From Synaphobranchus kaupii (Eukaryota; Chordata; Actinopteri; Anguilliformes; Synaphobranchidae): a stretch of DNA of 64,000 nucleotides. The notes under the pieces are model-generated. The model did not search any database, had not been told where the DNA came from, and was given only the letters and a program-made list of their open reading frames with translations. The translations under genes and the position numbers were made by a program. The DNA is taken from positions 60,291,626 to 60,355,625 of the forward strand of contig CM056379.1 of assembly GCA_029718625.1 (NCBI GenBank), in the 5' to 3' direction. Positions 13,101 through 28,100 of the stretch are shown in pieces. Positions within the stretch are counted from its first letter, which is position 1. Every line of letters begins with the position of its first letter.

Positions 13101-16100
13101 TAGAACTCCCATCTGGACCGCAGTTTTCCATGTATTCTGTTTCACTTCCATTAACAAAAAAAGGCTTTTTCCCTTCACAGGACATGTTTTTACTTTGCAA
13201 TGGTACTATCATTGGGATTTAAACTACTGGTATGTCCTTTGATGCCACATACATTCTCAACTTTGAGACATGGGGCTTTTTACTGGGGCAACCCTATCTG
13301 GCAAAAAGAGCTTGAAGTGCGAGCGTGCCTGAATTTTGGGGGAATATGGTTTATAATATGTAACTTTTTTGGCCAAAGGTTTGTGGTTCCTTTCTTTGAA
13401 ATGGACCAATATGAATGGAAACAGAGGGGGCACGCAGGCTCTTGTGAAGGCGAGTTTGTTGTTGCGAGAGCCCATTTCCTGGTGTTGGGCCTCAGGGGTG
13501 TCATTGGGACAAAGAGCTCACGGTTTCCTCTGTCCCATTATTCCAGCAGTCTGATCCCCGTGTCAAATTGTTTCCTGCATACTGCTCACAGGAAGCCTCT
13601 GCTGAGGGCCTTGGTCACAGCCAGTGCTGGGGATGCTGGGAAGGGAGGGGCTGGACAGCTGTGGAGGCCTAAGAGCTTCATTTGTTTGTCTGCCAACACA
13701 TACTGTATCTTTCCTGGACTTCAGTCTCCCTCTTTCTGACCCAAAACCTGCTCTCCGTCTCCCTATGGACACACAGTAGCAAAGAATAGGTTTTTTTCTG
13801 CATAGTAACTGGTTTTTGTAAAATGTTGTGCCTTTCATGAGAGATTACTGGCCTGCTATTCGTTGTTTACATGTTGTAAACTTTAGCACCAAGCAAGGAA
13901 ACTGCACAGTCTTTTTTATTGTTTAATTATCATTGAAAATCATGCCAGATTACATACATGAGATTTGCTGTAAATAAGCATAAACAATTAGTTACTCCCC
14001 CACCCACATTTTCCACTTGCCTGCTTTCCTCACAGAAAATACCACCCAAGTCTATTCAAAAATCCATGGTGTGTCCTGTCTTTATAATTATGGTTTATTA
14101 ATTTTGCCCAGCAGACGCCCATATTCATAGCTGCTCACAATTACATATTGTATCCTTGACCTTAGCGCAGTGGTAAAAAGTAGCCTGGCAACACTGATCC
14201 TATAATTGGTCATTGAAGTTGAAGTTCATGATTATACAGACTGTGGGGAATGAAAGGTCTGAGTCTTGCCTTGCCACTCAAGTGGGAGTTCAGATACCAC
14301 TCGTGATTCCGTTCGTTCTTAAGCCCGGGGTGAAATTTTCAGTTAGGAAGAGAACAGTGAGAAAACCTGTCTGGGCCAGATATATTAAGCAGTGTGAGTC
14401 AGTATTCACAATACAGAGCAGCTGAGGCACCTGGGCTGAATTAGAGTTTATTCAAGATAGATGCAACATGTGCACGATACAAACATTTTTAAACATTCAG
14501 TCCTGCTGTCTGCCTACATATAGGGACTACAGTCTGGCAGACCAATGGCATTAATTAATTGCTTATTAAAATGACAGTCTAATGAAAATATGCCATTAAA
14601 ATTTTATATGCAGTAACTGTGGCATGAAAACAATAAGGCACTTAAACCTGAAGTGCCTTATTATTTAAATAATAAATTACTAAGTTAACTACCCAATATG
14701 CTTGTGTTCACCAGCTAGCATTAGCTAGCTAGATTAACGTTAGCTAATTTTATTTAGCTAAGTACCTTATTATTTGTTAATGTTGTCAATAAAGGGACAG
14801 TGTTAATGAACTTGCATGGTTTCTTGTGAAGTTACAGTGCATCTTGTCTGTTTATTTTAGAGAGAATTACATGGTTTAAATTGACCAAAAATAAACTTTA
14901 GATTCCCATACCCACTAAAAGTATCTTTCAGCCATAATCTTTCAAAAACATTTGGATCACAAAGCTAACAAGTGCTAAGTAATGAACAGAGGGCAACTCA
15001 CTTGACTCAGAAACATAGAGTACCTTGTCATTGTCATTGACAGTACAGTGAGTCATATCCCTATTTTATTATCCCTGCTGGCAGTATATAGGATATATAC
15101 ACAGGCATCAGCCAATCAGAAGCTGTGGTGTGTGTGTGATTGTGTGTGTACAATATACATACAGTATGTATGTGTATTTGTGTGCATATGTTGTGCATAT
15201 TAATACAGATACACTGAATATTTTACATATTTATCCTATGTATTTATCTGGTAATAATATTTCAAATGCTCGGGATTGCTTAGTTTCTTGATAATGTTCC
15301 ATGTGTCTGGACGGCAGTACTGCATTATGCTTTATAAACTGTGGTGGGGTGTTGGGTGGGAGGATGGTTGGTGGGAACTGTAATTGTCCGTCTGTACAAG
15401 TGTCCTGGTGTCTGTAGTCCTTAGGTCTGTAGGTCATTTGGCAAGGGAAAAACAAATAAACTGTGGAAGCTTTGACGCAAGTTAGAATCTGACAGAGAGA
15501 TGGACCGTTTGTATTATGCATATCCCAAGAGAGCTTTCCCAAAAGCTTCAGCTGTCATTGATGATATGAACAATGCATATTTACTCAGATCTCTGTAGTG
15601 ATAGCTTCCCTTACAGGCCCTTTGCTATCATTATGCTAGAGAAATATCCCTTCGACTGGATATAACCATCTATATTCAGGGAGGAAATTCAGATCCTACA
15701 AACAGCTGAAAGTTTAATTCATAAATCATTGGAGAGTAGGTGGTGTTTCAAATTGGAAAATGGGGTTTCTATAAATAGGGACCACCATAACAAAGTTTTC
15801 CATAGCCAGAATGCTAATGTCTCAGCTTGAAATAGGCCTTTTCAAACTAATTTGTTGAATGGCTTTCATTGACAGAATAGAATGAACATTTCATACCCCT
15901 AAAGAAAACACACTACCCGATATTATGTAATTGATCCCGTTCAGCTAAGTTGTGTTATTGTTATTCTTGGTCAAATGGCTAGCTAACGGAATAAACCAGT
16001 GGGCTAGCTAGCTAAATAGCTATGGTAAGCTAACTTGCTAGATAGACCTGGCAGCATGCTAGATATACGGCTAAGCTTGTTAGCAAGCTTGGTCCGGCCT

Positions 16101-19100
16101 ACGCAGTAGGGATATATTTCTCCATTAAAAAAAACCCAATCAAAACATTTAATCCGTAGTGTCTGTGACTAGATTGTGTTGTTGCCAAAACTGAATTTTC
16201 CTTTGCCTAAATTTGGCGTGTTCAATCAGATTACATTGTGACATGTCATAAAGTCAAGTCTGTAACAGAGACTACTGAAGTAATAATCAGACAATAAAAA
16301 AGCACCACCAGTTTGTTGGGTGTACCATTAGTCTCACTGATACGTAGATTGCGCTCCACATGGTGTCATTAGTGCCTGTTAGACTTTACATTTCCCACCC
16401 ATGACAAATATATGAACACCAGTCCCTGTCTGTCTAGGCAGCTGCCTTAATTAAAGACTAATACAAATCCACAGGGCTCTGCAACTCAGTCAAATACAGT
16501 CACACACGCACGGGCCCATGTTCCACCTGACACATGCGTGCAGCCGTGCACACACAAACACACTCCATTTCTCTGTCATTTCAACAAATTTCTCCTCACG
16601 TCTGCCCATCATGCCATCCTTACTTAATTACTGAATGTATTTGTGTTGTGTGAAATGCATTCAGCCCTACCTGATGGTTTCTTATTTTGATATTTTGGCT
16701 GTGTCAGTTTGGAGTGCCTTGTCCCTCCACACTGTACCATTGTAATAAAGAGACGGTACTGACAGTGATCAACCCCACAACCAAAACACAACTGACATAC
16801 ATGTGTCTAGCTTTACATTTCCCCAAACTGGACAGTTGCAGGAGGTTGACCGAAAAAGGCATGCAGGCATGTGGAAACCCAAATGGACAGACTTTGCCTT
16901 TTACCTCCTGAATAAATAAAAAAGCAGATCAATAAACAAAAGAGATTAGGTCCACAAGCCCACAACTGTATTGAATAAATGGCAAAAGCTGCTCCCCATT
17001 TCCTGGAATCATATCAAAGGGAGGAAGGAAGGACGGAAGGTAGGTAATGTTTGGTAGTCAATTTTGCAGGCTATGTTAAAGGGGCTATATGTAGCGTCCA
17101 GAAAATTCTTCTCATTACTGACACCGGTGGCCGTAAGTGAACTGCAGCCAGTTCTGTGACTGCAGCAGCAGAGAGAGGGAATGCAAACTGACCCGAATTC
17201 TTTACGTAAAAATCAACCCGTAGACTCATATGCAATTGAGAAAGTCTGCGAAGGTCTCATTTCTTTTTTAGTTAAGTTACAATCTGTTCATACATTGGCA
17301 ATTGAAAATGATTAATGCATGTAGAAATCTTACATATAGCTCCTTTAAGTCCAAAAATAGGTCATTAGCGATTAATTAAATATAAATATAATTAAAGCGA
17401 TTAATTAAATAGTTGAGCAGAAACATCATCAATGCCCTAGTTAGAAACAAATGGGGCTTGGTAGAGACAGGTTTGCATCTGAAATGGTTCTCTCAGAATA
17501 AGATGCCGCTCACAGTCCTAATGAAAGTCCTTTTTTTTTGTCTTTTCATGTTTTTTTTGGGAGCGTCACAGGCCTGATTGTTATTTTTCTCGGAGTCTCA
17601 TGGCTCCACATTTCAGAAACTCACAATGCTTTCCTTGTCCAGCCAGGATTTCAGAAACTGCCTTGTCTGTCATTTAATCATCAATCCCTCTCCAGAGTGC
17701 GTCGGCTCTCTCACTATCTCCACCAACAGTATCTTGTGAGAATAAAATCTTAACAATACATCACAGCTTTTCAGTAGTGTCCAATAAACAACTTTCCCTG
17801 GCATTGGTACTATTTTCTGGACAACTACAACCTAAAATACACATCTATTACTTTGTTGACCCTTTCACCTGTGCATGAAATGTTTTGGTTTTTTGTTTTT
17901 AATCAAAACTGATGAGCCTGTCCCTTGGTGTTGTGATGTGTTTGTTGGTTGTGACTTGTCAGCGTCTATGTTTCATGTTTATTTTCAGGTCCAGGCATTG
18001 GCAGCTAAACCCGTAAGGCAGAGACAAGCTATGTAAAGAGCTTTGTATGTCTCTGGCAGTACGTTGGAGAGGTAATCGACAGTTAGCCGGGTTTAAACCT
18101 GTGTCTCTTTCCTTCTAGCCTTTCAGAGGTCCCAGACGAAATGAGGAGTCTTATCATCGAGAAGAGCAAGATGGGGTTTGAGGAGGACCCAGAACTGGTC
18201 GTCAAAGGTAGGGCTGATCCTCAGTATCCTACATTTGCTGGTGTTCTTTTTCATTTATTATTATATAGGCTTTACTTGCATCAATAAACCATAGACATAT
18301 CTTTAATACATTTGATAGACCTATAAATATTGGCTCATCAGTTACAGCAGGATTGCATAAATGCCAAAAAAAGAGTCTTAACCCTCTACCTTCTAAAAAG
18401 ATCATATGACATATTGTGCTGCTGGAAAACAGAAATATTAAGCTTGTAAGTAGCTTGTCTTTTTGTATCTTCACCCAGTCACTAGGACATCAGTTATCTC
18501 TTGGTTTAGTTGAGACATTCTGAGTTTAATGTCTCAGAATTTCTTAATAATCTTTCCAAGGGGTAGTGTGTATAGAGAGAAATGTAATGGATCGTATCAC
18601 CCTTGATTGACCATTGTGGAATACCACAAATATATATATATATTGATGCATCATATCTCCAAGGCAAGATATTCAAACGCAGCGAATTCACCAACATTTA
18701 ACAATTAAATGTGTTTGCATAAATACTTACTATATAATGTCGTCTCCCTTTGTCTTGCCTGTTTTCATGGGGGCGGGGGCATGAGGCCTCTGACGGAGAC
18801 TGCTCCATCTGTACCCATCAAGTTCATACTTTTTGAAAATATCGCTAGCTATAAGTGCTTTGGATTAGTAGTGCAAATCTGAGGCTTTTTGACAGAAATT
18901 TTTCAGCTGTGGAACATTTTTCAATGGAACAGTTATCAATTTACCGAGGTTAACCCCATTAGGTTTTCTATTCTGGGACAATTGTCTTAAGACGGGTTTG
19001 ATGTAATGAACATCTCAAGGAGTATGTTTACCTCTGATAACAATAGGCCGGTGTATGGTGTTCTTAGACAGCCAGACAGCTCTGCACGAGGTGGGTATAG

Positions 19101-21234
19101 ACCATCCCTCCTAAAAAAGCTGAATCTCACCCAGGCACTTAATCTTTTGTCTGAATTTTCAGTAAAACCCAATCCTTGTGCTTTACACCATATCCTGATT
19201 AATTGAGAGTCATTGAGAACCATGAGGCAGCTGAAACTCTCACAGCCCCATCCGTACACCGGCAGCAGACCAGACACAATTTCCATTCTATTGACCATTA
19301 AAACATTGTCCATTCATTTTTTTTTCTAATTTTACAGTTTGGTTTCTGATTCTCTGAGACAAATCTCATTTTTGCCTGCATGGATAATTAACTTTCAGAT
19401 GTTCTTAATTAGGATGGCTTTTTTCTTGCTCCAATTTGTCTATCATTCTAGCATTAGGGAACTGGTTCAATGCTCACATGGCAAACAATAGTGTTGACTT
19501 ATGACTGATTCAGTTTTCTTGTTACAAGTTCAGTATCACTAATGTGTTCTGGATAGATTAAGGCACACCTGCTGGGCAGAGTTACTGTGAGTGAGTTGGT
19601 GTCACTTCTGGGCTTGCCTCCTTCCCTCACAGTGATCCAGCTGTCTCATGCAGTGTGACTTTGGTGCGGAGGTAGTGGTGTTTGACACACAGACACAGCT
19701 GGATTCATCTGTGCCAAAGCCCTGAGGTGCGTGGATTCCAACTGTTCGACAATGGTGGCGTTCTCCTTTTGAACTCTGAGCAGTCTCTCTAATGTAAAAT
19801 ATGGCGCCTCAGCTCAAAGTTCACAATTTATGTATGTACCTATGTATTCCTCTTTCCTTGGAACTGTGAACGTTACACATAATGCATTTCATAGCCGTTC
19901 CAGCTGTGCTGAGCTTCATCTCACACAAATCATCAGTTAAAAGAATTTAAAAAGAATTCTTTAAAATTGCAGGCTTCAGCAAAACCGGGCTAAAACAATA
20001 AAGTTAAGACAAAATTCAAATATAAACTCACCCAGGTCAGCACAGCAACAATAAAGATCAAGGAAAACCACTAAGAACCTGAAGCAAGGCAAGCCTGTCT
20101 GGGACAGGGCTGGAGTTGTCTGCAAACTCAGGTCGAGAGAAGGGCAGAAGCTCCAAGGAAAAGAAGATTTTACACCAGAGACAGTGCATCTCCATAAAAA
20201 CACACTATCCCGATATGTCACATGGGCCACGGGCTGGTATCCCTTTCCAGGAAACATATCAAACACAAATAGTCCTGTCAGCAGCATGTTTAAGGCACCT
20301 ATGAAGCTGTAAGTGTGTTGTACACCAAGGAAAGAAGCTCAGAAAAGCATTGAAGAATGGTCTGCACACGTAACATACCACTCAACATGATTCAACGCTC
20401 CCCCATCCTCCATATTCAGGTAGAAGATTCCAGGAAAAGATGGAGAGAACAGCTGAGCATTATGATTACTGAGTGATGAAACATATCAGACCTCCACAAT
20501 TTCCAGCATCTCCAGTGGATCAACATTCTGATCATTGCAGCAGGTTTCTCTGCCATTGCAGTTGCAACCCTTGTGGGAGTCATCATTCCTCCATTAATGA
20601 CAATTACAATCTGGAGTTTGAAAACAAACCCCAAAAAAGTTGTGTTTGTCCCGTGAAGCCTGCCTGGAGAACTACCCGTTTCCTCCATTTGTCTCCATAT
20701 TTGAAGCATGCTGTCACAAACAAACACGCCCATGTAAAGACCAGATTGTGTTTTACCTTTCGAATAGTGTGATATTACTGACATGTTTATTATCAGGGCA
20801 GATTAATCAATTTTACTTGGAAAAGCTAAAAAATGGCCCTTTTGGCATGCCTATCTCCATAAAATGAACCTGACACAAAACAGTTTACGCTCACCAATCA
20901 AGGTTAGAGTAAAAACTCTTTTTTCAGTTCCATTTAATTTTCCACACTGAGAACCAAAAAAAAAAAAAACGGAAATGTTTTTTAAGACTTTGATGTTAAC
21001 GCCGCCTCGACGGTCAGGGTAGGGCTGTAGGGTGAAAAGTCACAAATGAAATAAATTAACGGTGAGCTTGGGCTCCCCAGGGAGACATTAGCAGGCAGTG
21101 AGAGAGGATCCAGATGGAGAGTCGGAGGGGGTCTGGGGATCCTCACTGCAGGCAGCTGTGCTCTCTCTGCCACAGTTAAAGGCCTCTGAAAATAGCATCA
21201 GCTGACAAAACTGCGTTAACCCCTTCTGTGCACG

Positions 21235-21310
<76 letters not shown>

Positions 21311-22132
21311 CGCACACACACACACACACACACGCATACACACACACACCACTGCTGCAAACACTCAAGATAAATATCCATAAATATCACTGCATTCCTT
21401 TTAGAAGCACCTATTACAAGCATTACAAGTAGTATTACCATTTGTAATAATTCTAATTAATCTTAACTCTATTTTCCAGAATAGCAGTAACATTATAAAT
21501 AAGTAATACAGATAAAACATAAAAGTGCCACTGAAAGGACTCAAGAGCTTGGGCATATGCATGAGGAGCAGGTTTTGATTCAATAATGCGCAGGCTGCCA
21601 TGTGAGACATATAGGACGCACACGTCCTGTGGAAAGTGCGCCCCCGTGCCATTAGGCCTGTCTTATTCCTTGAGACTCTTCTGACTGCTTTCAGGCCCCA
21701 GACTCTGTAGTTTAGTCTGTAATCAAGATCTTTGGGACCCCTCCCCCATTTTTTCCCTCAGTTTATACTGGATGACTGCCCACATTTGATGTGAGAAATT
21801 TGGTCTGTCTTTCCTTGGCATTTAAGACAGGAGATGAACTGGAGATAGCTTGCTGGGCAAACCACAAAACCCCTCTACACTCCTCCACCCCCTCAGTGTG
21901 TAAAGCCAACATCCGGTAAACCCTCTCTTCACAGTTTGGGCCAAACCCCCCTTTCTCCCAGCAGGGGTTTATCCAAACCTCAACCCCCACACCCACCACT
22001 TCTACTTAGGGATGCTGTGGGTGACCCTCTTTCTCACATGTACTTTAAGTTTAGTCGAGGGAATAATGTTTTGATGTTCACGGCTAGCAGATGTTTAGCC
22101 AATCATTGGCTGCCCTAGAAAAAACATGTATA

Positions 22133-22170
<38 letters not shown>

Positions 22171-25100
22171 TGAGGTGTCACTCTCCAAAAAAGACTCATT
22201 AAGTTGTTTGATGCTGTTATTTTAAAAAGCAAGGTAGTAATACACAAGGCATTTTAAAACATAGTTGTAGCTAGTTGTTGGAATAGAAAAGTACTTGAGA
22301 TTAACATTGAGATCATACACTATACTGACAGTGTGTTACTTCCAAAGAATTGCTTTCCGTAATAATAAATTATGGTTTTCTCCCACCTGACCACTCCACC
22401 CCTCCACACAACATGCTGTCTGCTACAAGATTAACCATCTTGGTCTGACATTTCTCAACTAGCTGTAGTTCTACCTTGACCGAGCCTGACCCATGGCTCT
22501 CCTTGAACCGTGGTCATGCCCCCGTCTTGACCTGTGACTCTGTGTCCTCCTTCCTGTTGATACAGGTGCAAGAAAAGCTTGGCATGGAGTACTCCATCAT
22601 CCATGGTATACCTTGACTTTGTACCAGTGATCTTATATGCTTACAAAGCCAATGAATGTGCATTCCTTGAAATGGCTTACCTTGCACTTCTGGTATGGAC
22701 AAACAATGCTTTAAAATGGATATTACATTCTTATTGTAACCTAACTTTTGCAGCTTTGTTAGTATTTTGGAGATGAACATAATAATTGAACTGAGCCTCA
22801 AAATTAAACAGTTTATGAACTTTCATTCTTGACCATCTCAACCATGATATCGATTAGAGATTGAGAAAAAGCAGGATTTATGCCAGCTTGGGTGTATGAC
22901 TGCACATAAGCAATGTCCAACATAGAGCTGAACTTTAAGCCAGATATTTACAACTGTAAAACCACCTGGATTTTAATAGCTTTTTTTAAATGCGCAGAAC
23001 ATAGGCATAGTTTGATTGTGACAACATGAGCTGCCTGTTATTATTGCTTTTATTGAAATGGATACAAGTTTTGCTAAGCTTGATATAGCTATATCCAGGC
23101 TTAGGTTGGACTGGTGCTACCAGCGTAAATTCTGATCACACAGGCATATGAACTTTCGACATAGCACTTACAACCATAATTATTACGGCCAGCTTGTGCA
23201 ACCAGCCCCTCATGTGTTGCCGCTAGGAACACATTTGTGGCTGAGACAGCTCTGTGTCCTTCAGTGCCACATCTCAGCATGCCTTTCTCCTGTCAGGCAT
23301 TTTGTAAGTACACGTACAACATAAAAATTCACACGGCCAGGAATTCTTCGGGTAAGAAATTTCAAAGAGGTAAATTGGAATATATGCCTGTACTACACAA
23401 TAGAAGCAGTCTGTATAAACAGGAACAAGAAATTGTTGAAAGCGAGAGCCAACAGAATAGAAAGGAAATGATAGTGCATTTTGATTTGGGCAACTTGGCC
23501 TGGAGCGCAAGTCTCATTTTGCATTCCTTGGCGCAGGACGACAGTGCAGTCTGCGGGAATGGGGGGTTGCGTAACCGACAATCGCAGCTGCGTCTGTTCT
23601 TCTGGGGCTGTAAATAAGGGTGGACACTTGCTGAGGAGGAGGGGGGCGGGGTTGGGAGGAGCCAGACGCAGCAGGCTGAAATAGCAATGTGCGTGCAGAG
23701 GGACAGACTGCAGAAGCAGACGGAAAATCCTCCCGCGTTCTGCGAGGCTCTACCAGGCTTTTTTCATTTTGTTTTCTGGGCCCCTGAGCCTCCTGAGCTT
23801 AATTTTACCCTCTCTTGCATAAGTTGGCCTTTCTCATGCCGCTGATCATGTGTACTGGGCAAGGCAGTGTGTGTGTATGCGTGGGTGTATTTGTGTGTGA
23901 CCGTTCAAAGGGCAGGTCAAAACAAAGAGACTGGTATAGATACAGAGAATGAGATGTGTGGTGATTTTCCCACTGAACATGGCAAAATTGTATTCCACGT
24001 AATGAATTAAACATGTAAGTGTTTATTACCAAATATTCCCAAAACATATTCCCAAAACACTTTGAGATCTATTTTACATGGGAACGTTTTCAGATAATAA
24101 CAAAAGTGGACATGACGGGTTAAGTTTCATCGTGAGATTCGTGACTTGAGATTTGGTTTGTTGGGGTTTAACAAGGGTTAAAATATGGACATTTCCTTTG
24201 CCATTTCAGCCAAGCCTGAATGCTCAGTGAACAAAAGTTAAAGGCAACTCCCTCTCATTCAGCAGAATCAGTGGCTGCATGTGTATGCTCTTTATTTTTT
24301 TTCTTTAGCACAAAAAGCCTTAATTACCTTAGTGGCACATATGCCCAATTTCTAGTGCAATTAACCTTTTTTTTAAACTCCTCCATACATCATAATTATA
24401 TTTATGACTCCATTGCATCTCTTGTTATAATTCTTGACCCAGTTTAATTATCCTAAAGGTTGAAAGCTTGTGACAGATGGAGCTTGATGAATTTGGGTCA
24501 GTTACTCTAATACATTTTGCTTTTCAGTCAAAATATCAGTGTAGTCCTTCTTGCCCATGTGGTGACTGTTGGCACATGACAACTCAAAAGTGCTTGTGTC
24601 TACCAGGTTTTTTATTTGACTTTGTGTCACACATTATCTTATTTACTTGATTATATTATCTTGTCAAGTTTGTTGGTTGGAAAAGTAATGGTACTGTGTT
24701 TGGTGGGAAAACCCCACTGAATACCATTCCCTCTTTGTCTGGCCTTCAAAGGCTGTGTGTGGGTTACAGTGGCAGGTTGGTCCTGCTGGATAGTTTGAAT
24801 GCAAGGCAGCTATTCATCAAAACATATGTGTTTCACAATGAAAGTAGGAAAATGGTTCCATGAGTCTAAGCTTCTGTGGTGCTGTGTTGGCAGGTTGGCT
24901 GTACCGGGAGGTGCGAGGGGGCTGGATCCGACAGCGGCGGCACTGGTTCGTTTTGACCCAGGACTCCCTGGACTACTATACCAGTCAGGAAAAGAATGCC
25001 CGGAGGCTGGGCACCTTGGTGCTCACCAGCCTGTGCTCCGTCATCTGGCACGACAAGCAGACCTACAAGGAGACTGGTGAGGCCCGTCGCCAGTACCGTT

Positions 25101-28100
25101 CAATTCAATTCAGTTTTATTTGTATCGTGCTTTTATCAGAGAACTGTCACAAAGACTGCCTTACAGAGAATCAGAAGGAAAATTAGGCAAAAACCAGGCC
25201 CGAACCACCAGAAAGCAAGTGAGGTAAAAACTGCCCAGTGGGAAGAAATCTTGGGAGGAACCTGGCTACAGAGGGGGAGAACATGGGCGGTTCCTGTCAA
25301 ATTGGGGGTTTGTAGAAAGCAGTAACGTGCTGTGGGGTCTCAGTCTGGGAAGGCAGTGTAAAATCAGAGATTTTGAAGCAACGTGCATCAAGCCAAATTA
25401 AAATGATTAGGCCTACTGATAGACAATTAATTAGAGAGGAGAGATAGAAGTTACGCAGCATCATTGCCCTACCACCCACAATCTATACAGTTGTCAGCAA
25501 CATAGACTACACAGCCAGAAAACAATTCAAGTCAATCCAATTGACCTATCGCTATGCTCCTCCCTAAACCAGAAATTGTCCAATCATACATTAGAAACCG
25601 TTACTATGCGTGCTGACCTCGGTCAAGCGGTTTGGTAAAGGTGCATTAAAACCAATGCAAAGTACAGTAGCTCACTGAAAATCGTGAAAAAAAACATATA
25701 AATTGAGTGAGACAGGGTGGTGAAAAGGTGTGTTTGGGGAACCTGTAATATCTACACCGGGTACCCTGAAAGATTGTAGGGAGGAGTAATTTTTGTCCCT
25801 TTTTCGAAGCCCAAAACCAGCGACAAATGCATTAGTGCTAACTTAGCTATGTAAATATCCCAGTGCTCACAAAGTAACGTTAGCGCTTCAGCAATTGAGA
25901 CTGCACTGCTGTAGCGTTAAGACGCCGGTCTTGGAGATACCAGTAAAGCCAGCTAATCAGCTTTCATTACCACCACATCTGATGAGATCTCAACAATAGC
26001 CAATTTTAGCTAAGTTACTTATATCTAGCTAATGTTAACTAGGCCGACCAGACGTCCTCTTTTTCCTGAACATTTCTTCTTTTGGGCCTGAAAATTTCCA
26101 TCCAATTCTAAATTCCTAAAAACATCTGGTTAAGTTTTGCTCGTTCTATAGACTGTATATAAACAAACAGAAAAGTTTTCATGTTCATGCCCGTCTATCC
26201 CTGCCCCTTTTTGAAATCAAAAATATGGTCGCCCTAACTTTATCTAGCTAGCTATTCAGTAGCTCATCCTGGTGTCTTAATATGACAGTTTCAGGTCACT
26301 GGCTGTGGGGGGTTTATATTCATAATGTTAATGATAACTAGGTTAGTTCATTAATCTTACTTGCAGTGCAGGAACAACACTGCTCCTTGATGGTGTTGTT
26401 CATCAGTGGTAGACTTTAATTCACCTTGATTCTTATCACATTTTAATTTCTACACTCACCATTCCATATTTCAAACCTTTATGTCTGCTTCTTGAGGAAA
26501 TCGCTCTCTCGTTTTTCCAAAAAATGTCAATTACCGAGTATTTCGGAAAGAGAGTATTACATGGGGACGCATAGTGACAGCATGAGGGGGTTTGTGAAAT
26601 TCACAAAAGCATGTATGTAAAAAATTACACATACTCCACAATCATAACGTACTGTTACGCAAAAGGGTGCATAGACACCAGCCTTTTGACGCAGATGTTG
26701 AATGATATGGGAACGGACTGCGTGTGTGCTAACCTGCTTAACCTGCTTACATGACAAATTTAAGGCCCTGTGACGCAAGCTACCAGTCAAACAGTCTGTC
26801 GGCCTCCGGACACAGCCAGCGCACATTATACAGTTGAGCGCGCTGCTGACTGCCACTGCCTGCAGGCTAGCGAATTTGAGTAAATTTCATTATTTCAAGC
26901 ACCCAAAGATCCCAAAATTGATCAAACATGTATTTATTTGCATTTACAGTATTTTGAAATTGAATTGATATAATTACTAATATTTAGTAGGCTTTATAAA
27001 TCGGATGTTCTTCTCATTAGCACAGGGTACTGTGCACTGCACAGGCACTGCCTACCCTGACTGCACGTCACTGGTGGAAAGTCACTGTTATAGTGGACAT
27101 TGGGCATGGAAATCCCATGCATGATGACAGTGGGAAACCAAGCCTGATTCAATGGAACCATTCTGGAAATCCCTGGTAAAATGGCCTTCTGAAGAACCAG
27201 ATGCATTCAGCTAAAATTGCTTACCATGGAATTCCAATAAAAGACCTAAAAAAAGATCAGAGGACTCTTCTGTAAGGACAGAAGGGAGTAATGACTAGTA
27301 GGTGTCTCTTAGTCACAGGACAGGCTACAATTGTGTGGGGCTTGGATTAGTACTAGTTGACCTCATCACACCACTTACAAAGTATTGGCCCTTAAAATAA
27401 TAAATATTCCTCAAAAACAATTTTTGTCAGCCAGTACTTTCCACTGGAGGACCTGAATTCACCCCGTCAGTTGTTTTCGGCAAGTAAATTACACAGCATC
27501 CGTACCCTGAACATCGCGGGCCTGTCATCAGAGTCCTGAATAAGCACGATCACACAAAATATTATGGTAGGAGCAGGAGTTAACTGTCGCTCTTACTGTA
27601 GTAAAGCAAGTTTTAATGGGTAAGTAGCAGGATGTGTGGAGCTAGAATGTTAGATCCAGCCCAGTTTCAGTTCTCCCATGTGTTGTCTCACTCCAGTTGC
27701 ACTTCACTAAAATTCCCCACTTCCCTAAGACATGCTTGTAATAACGTGGCCATCACAAAATAGTAATAAGATAACGACTCAACAATTTGTGGATTCACAG
27801 TGTATTTTTCAGAAGCTCCTTTACTTTCTAGATGAGTCAATTGGGTTAAATAGGTTACACAATGTGACGTTGAAGAAGCTAAGCCTTTTCTTTCTGGGAA
27901 TTATTAATATATTTTTTTTGTTGCTTGCCGGTGCCACAAAAAACAAGCCTATGGTTGTCGATGATCCTTGACCCCATAGCTAACCACAGGGGGAAGTGAG
28001 CGAGCAGGAGTCATATTGAGAATTCCCTCTTCCAGACCACACGTCCAGAGAGGGAAACACCCATGTAAAAGAGCCGAGTATCCCTTGCAACCCAGAGCTA

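Larger units (their letters stand above)
3196..18118 (+). other. plekhh3 14.9-kb intron, transposon rich
   Basis: GTGAGT donor and CCTTCTAG acceptor. Contains a hairpin at 3552-3667, truncated element A (5260-5917), a perfect hairpin (6511-6632), a (TA)n tract, Tc1 relic F (7183-8133), the nested cluster C/B (8142-11889) and a TTAA MITE (17080-17344). The rest (about 12000-17070 and 17350-18118) is ordinary intron with TAGC-rich patches near 14700-14760 and 15970-16080. No independent gene was found. The longest open frame (13200-13739) has no recognisable domain. Confidence 0.8.
18208..24893 (+). other. plekhh3 intron with (CA)n and (TA)n tracts
   Basis: GTAGGG donor and GTTGGCAG acceptor. 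Holds the CA microsatellite (21233-21350) and a TA tract (22136-22166). Otherwise single-copy-looking intron, and no exon, RNA gene or transposon with clear ends was found. Confidence 0.75.

Noticed and set aside
13200..13739. 179-codon open frame
   Set aside because: No domain, no splice support, overlapping open frames on the other strand. Expected by chance in 15 kb of intron.
21088..21441. Cys-Val repeat protein on the minus strand
   Set aside because: Translation of the (CA)n microsatellite.
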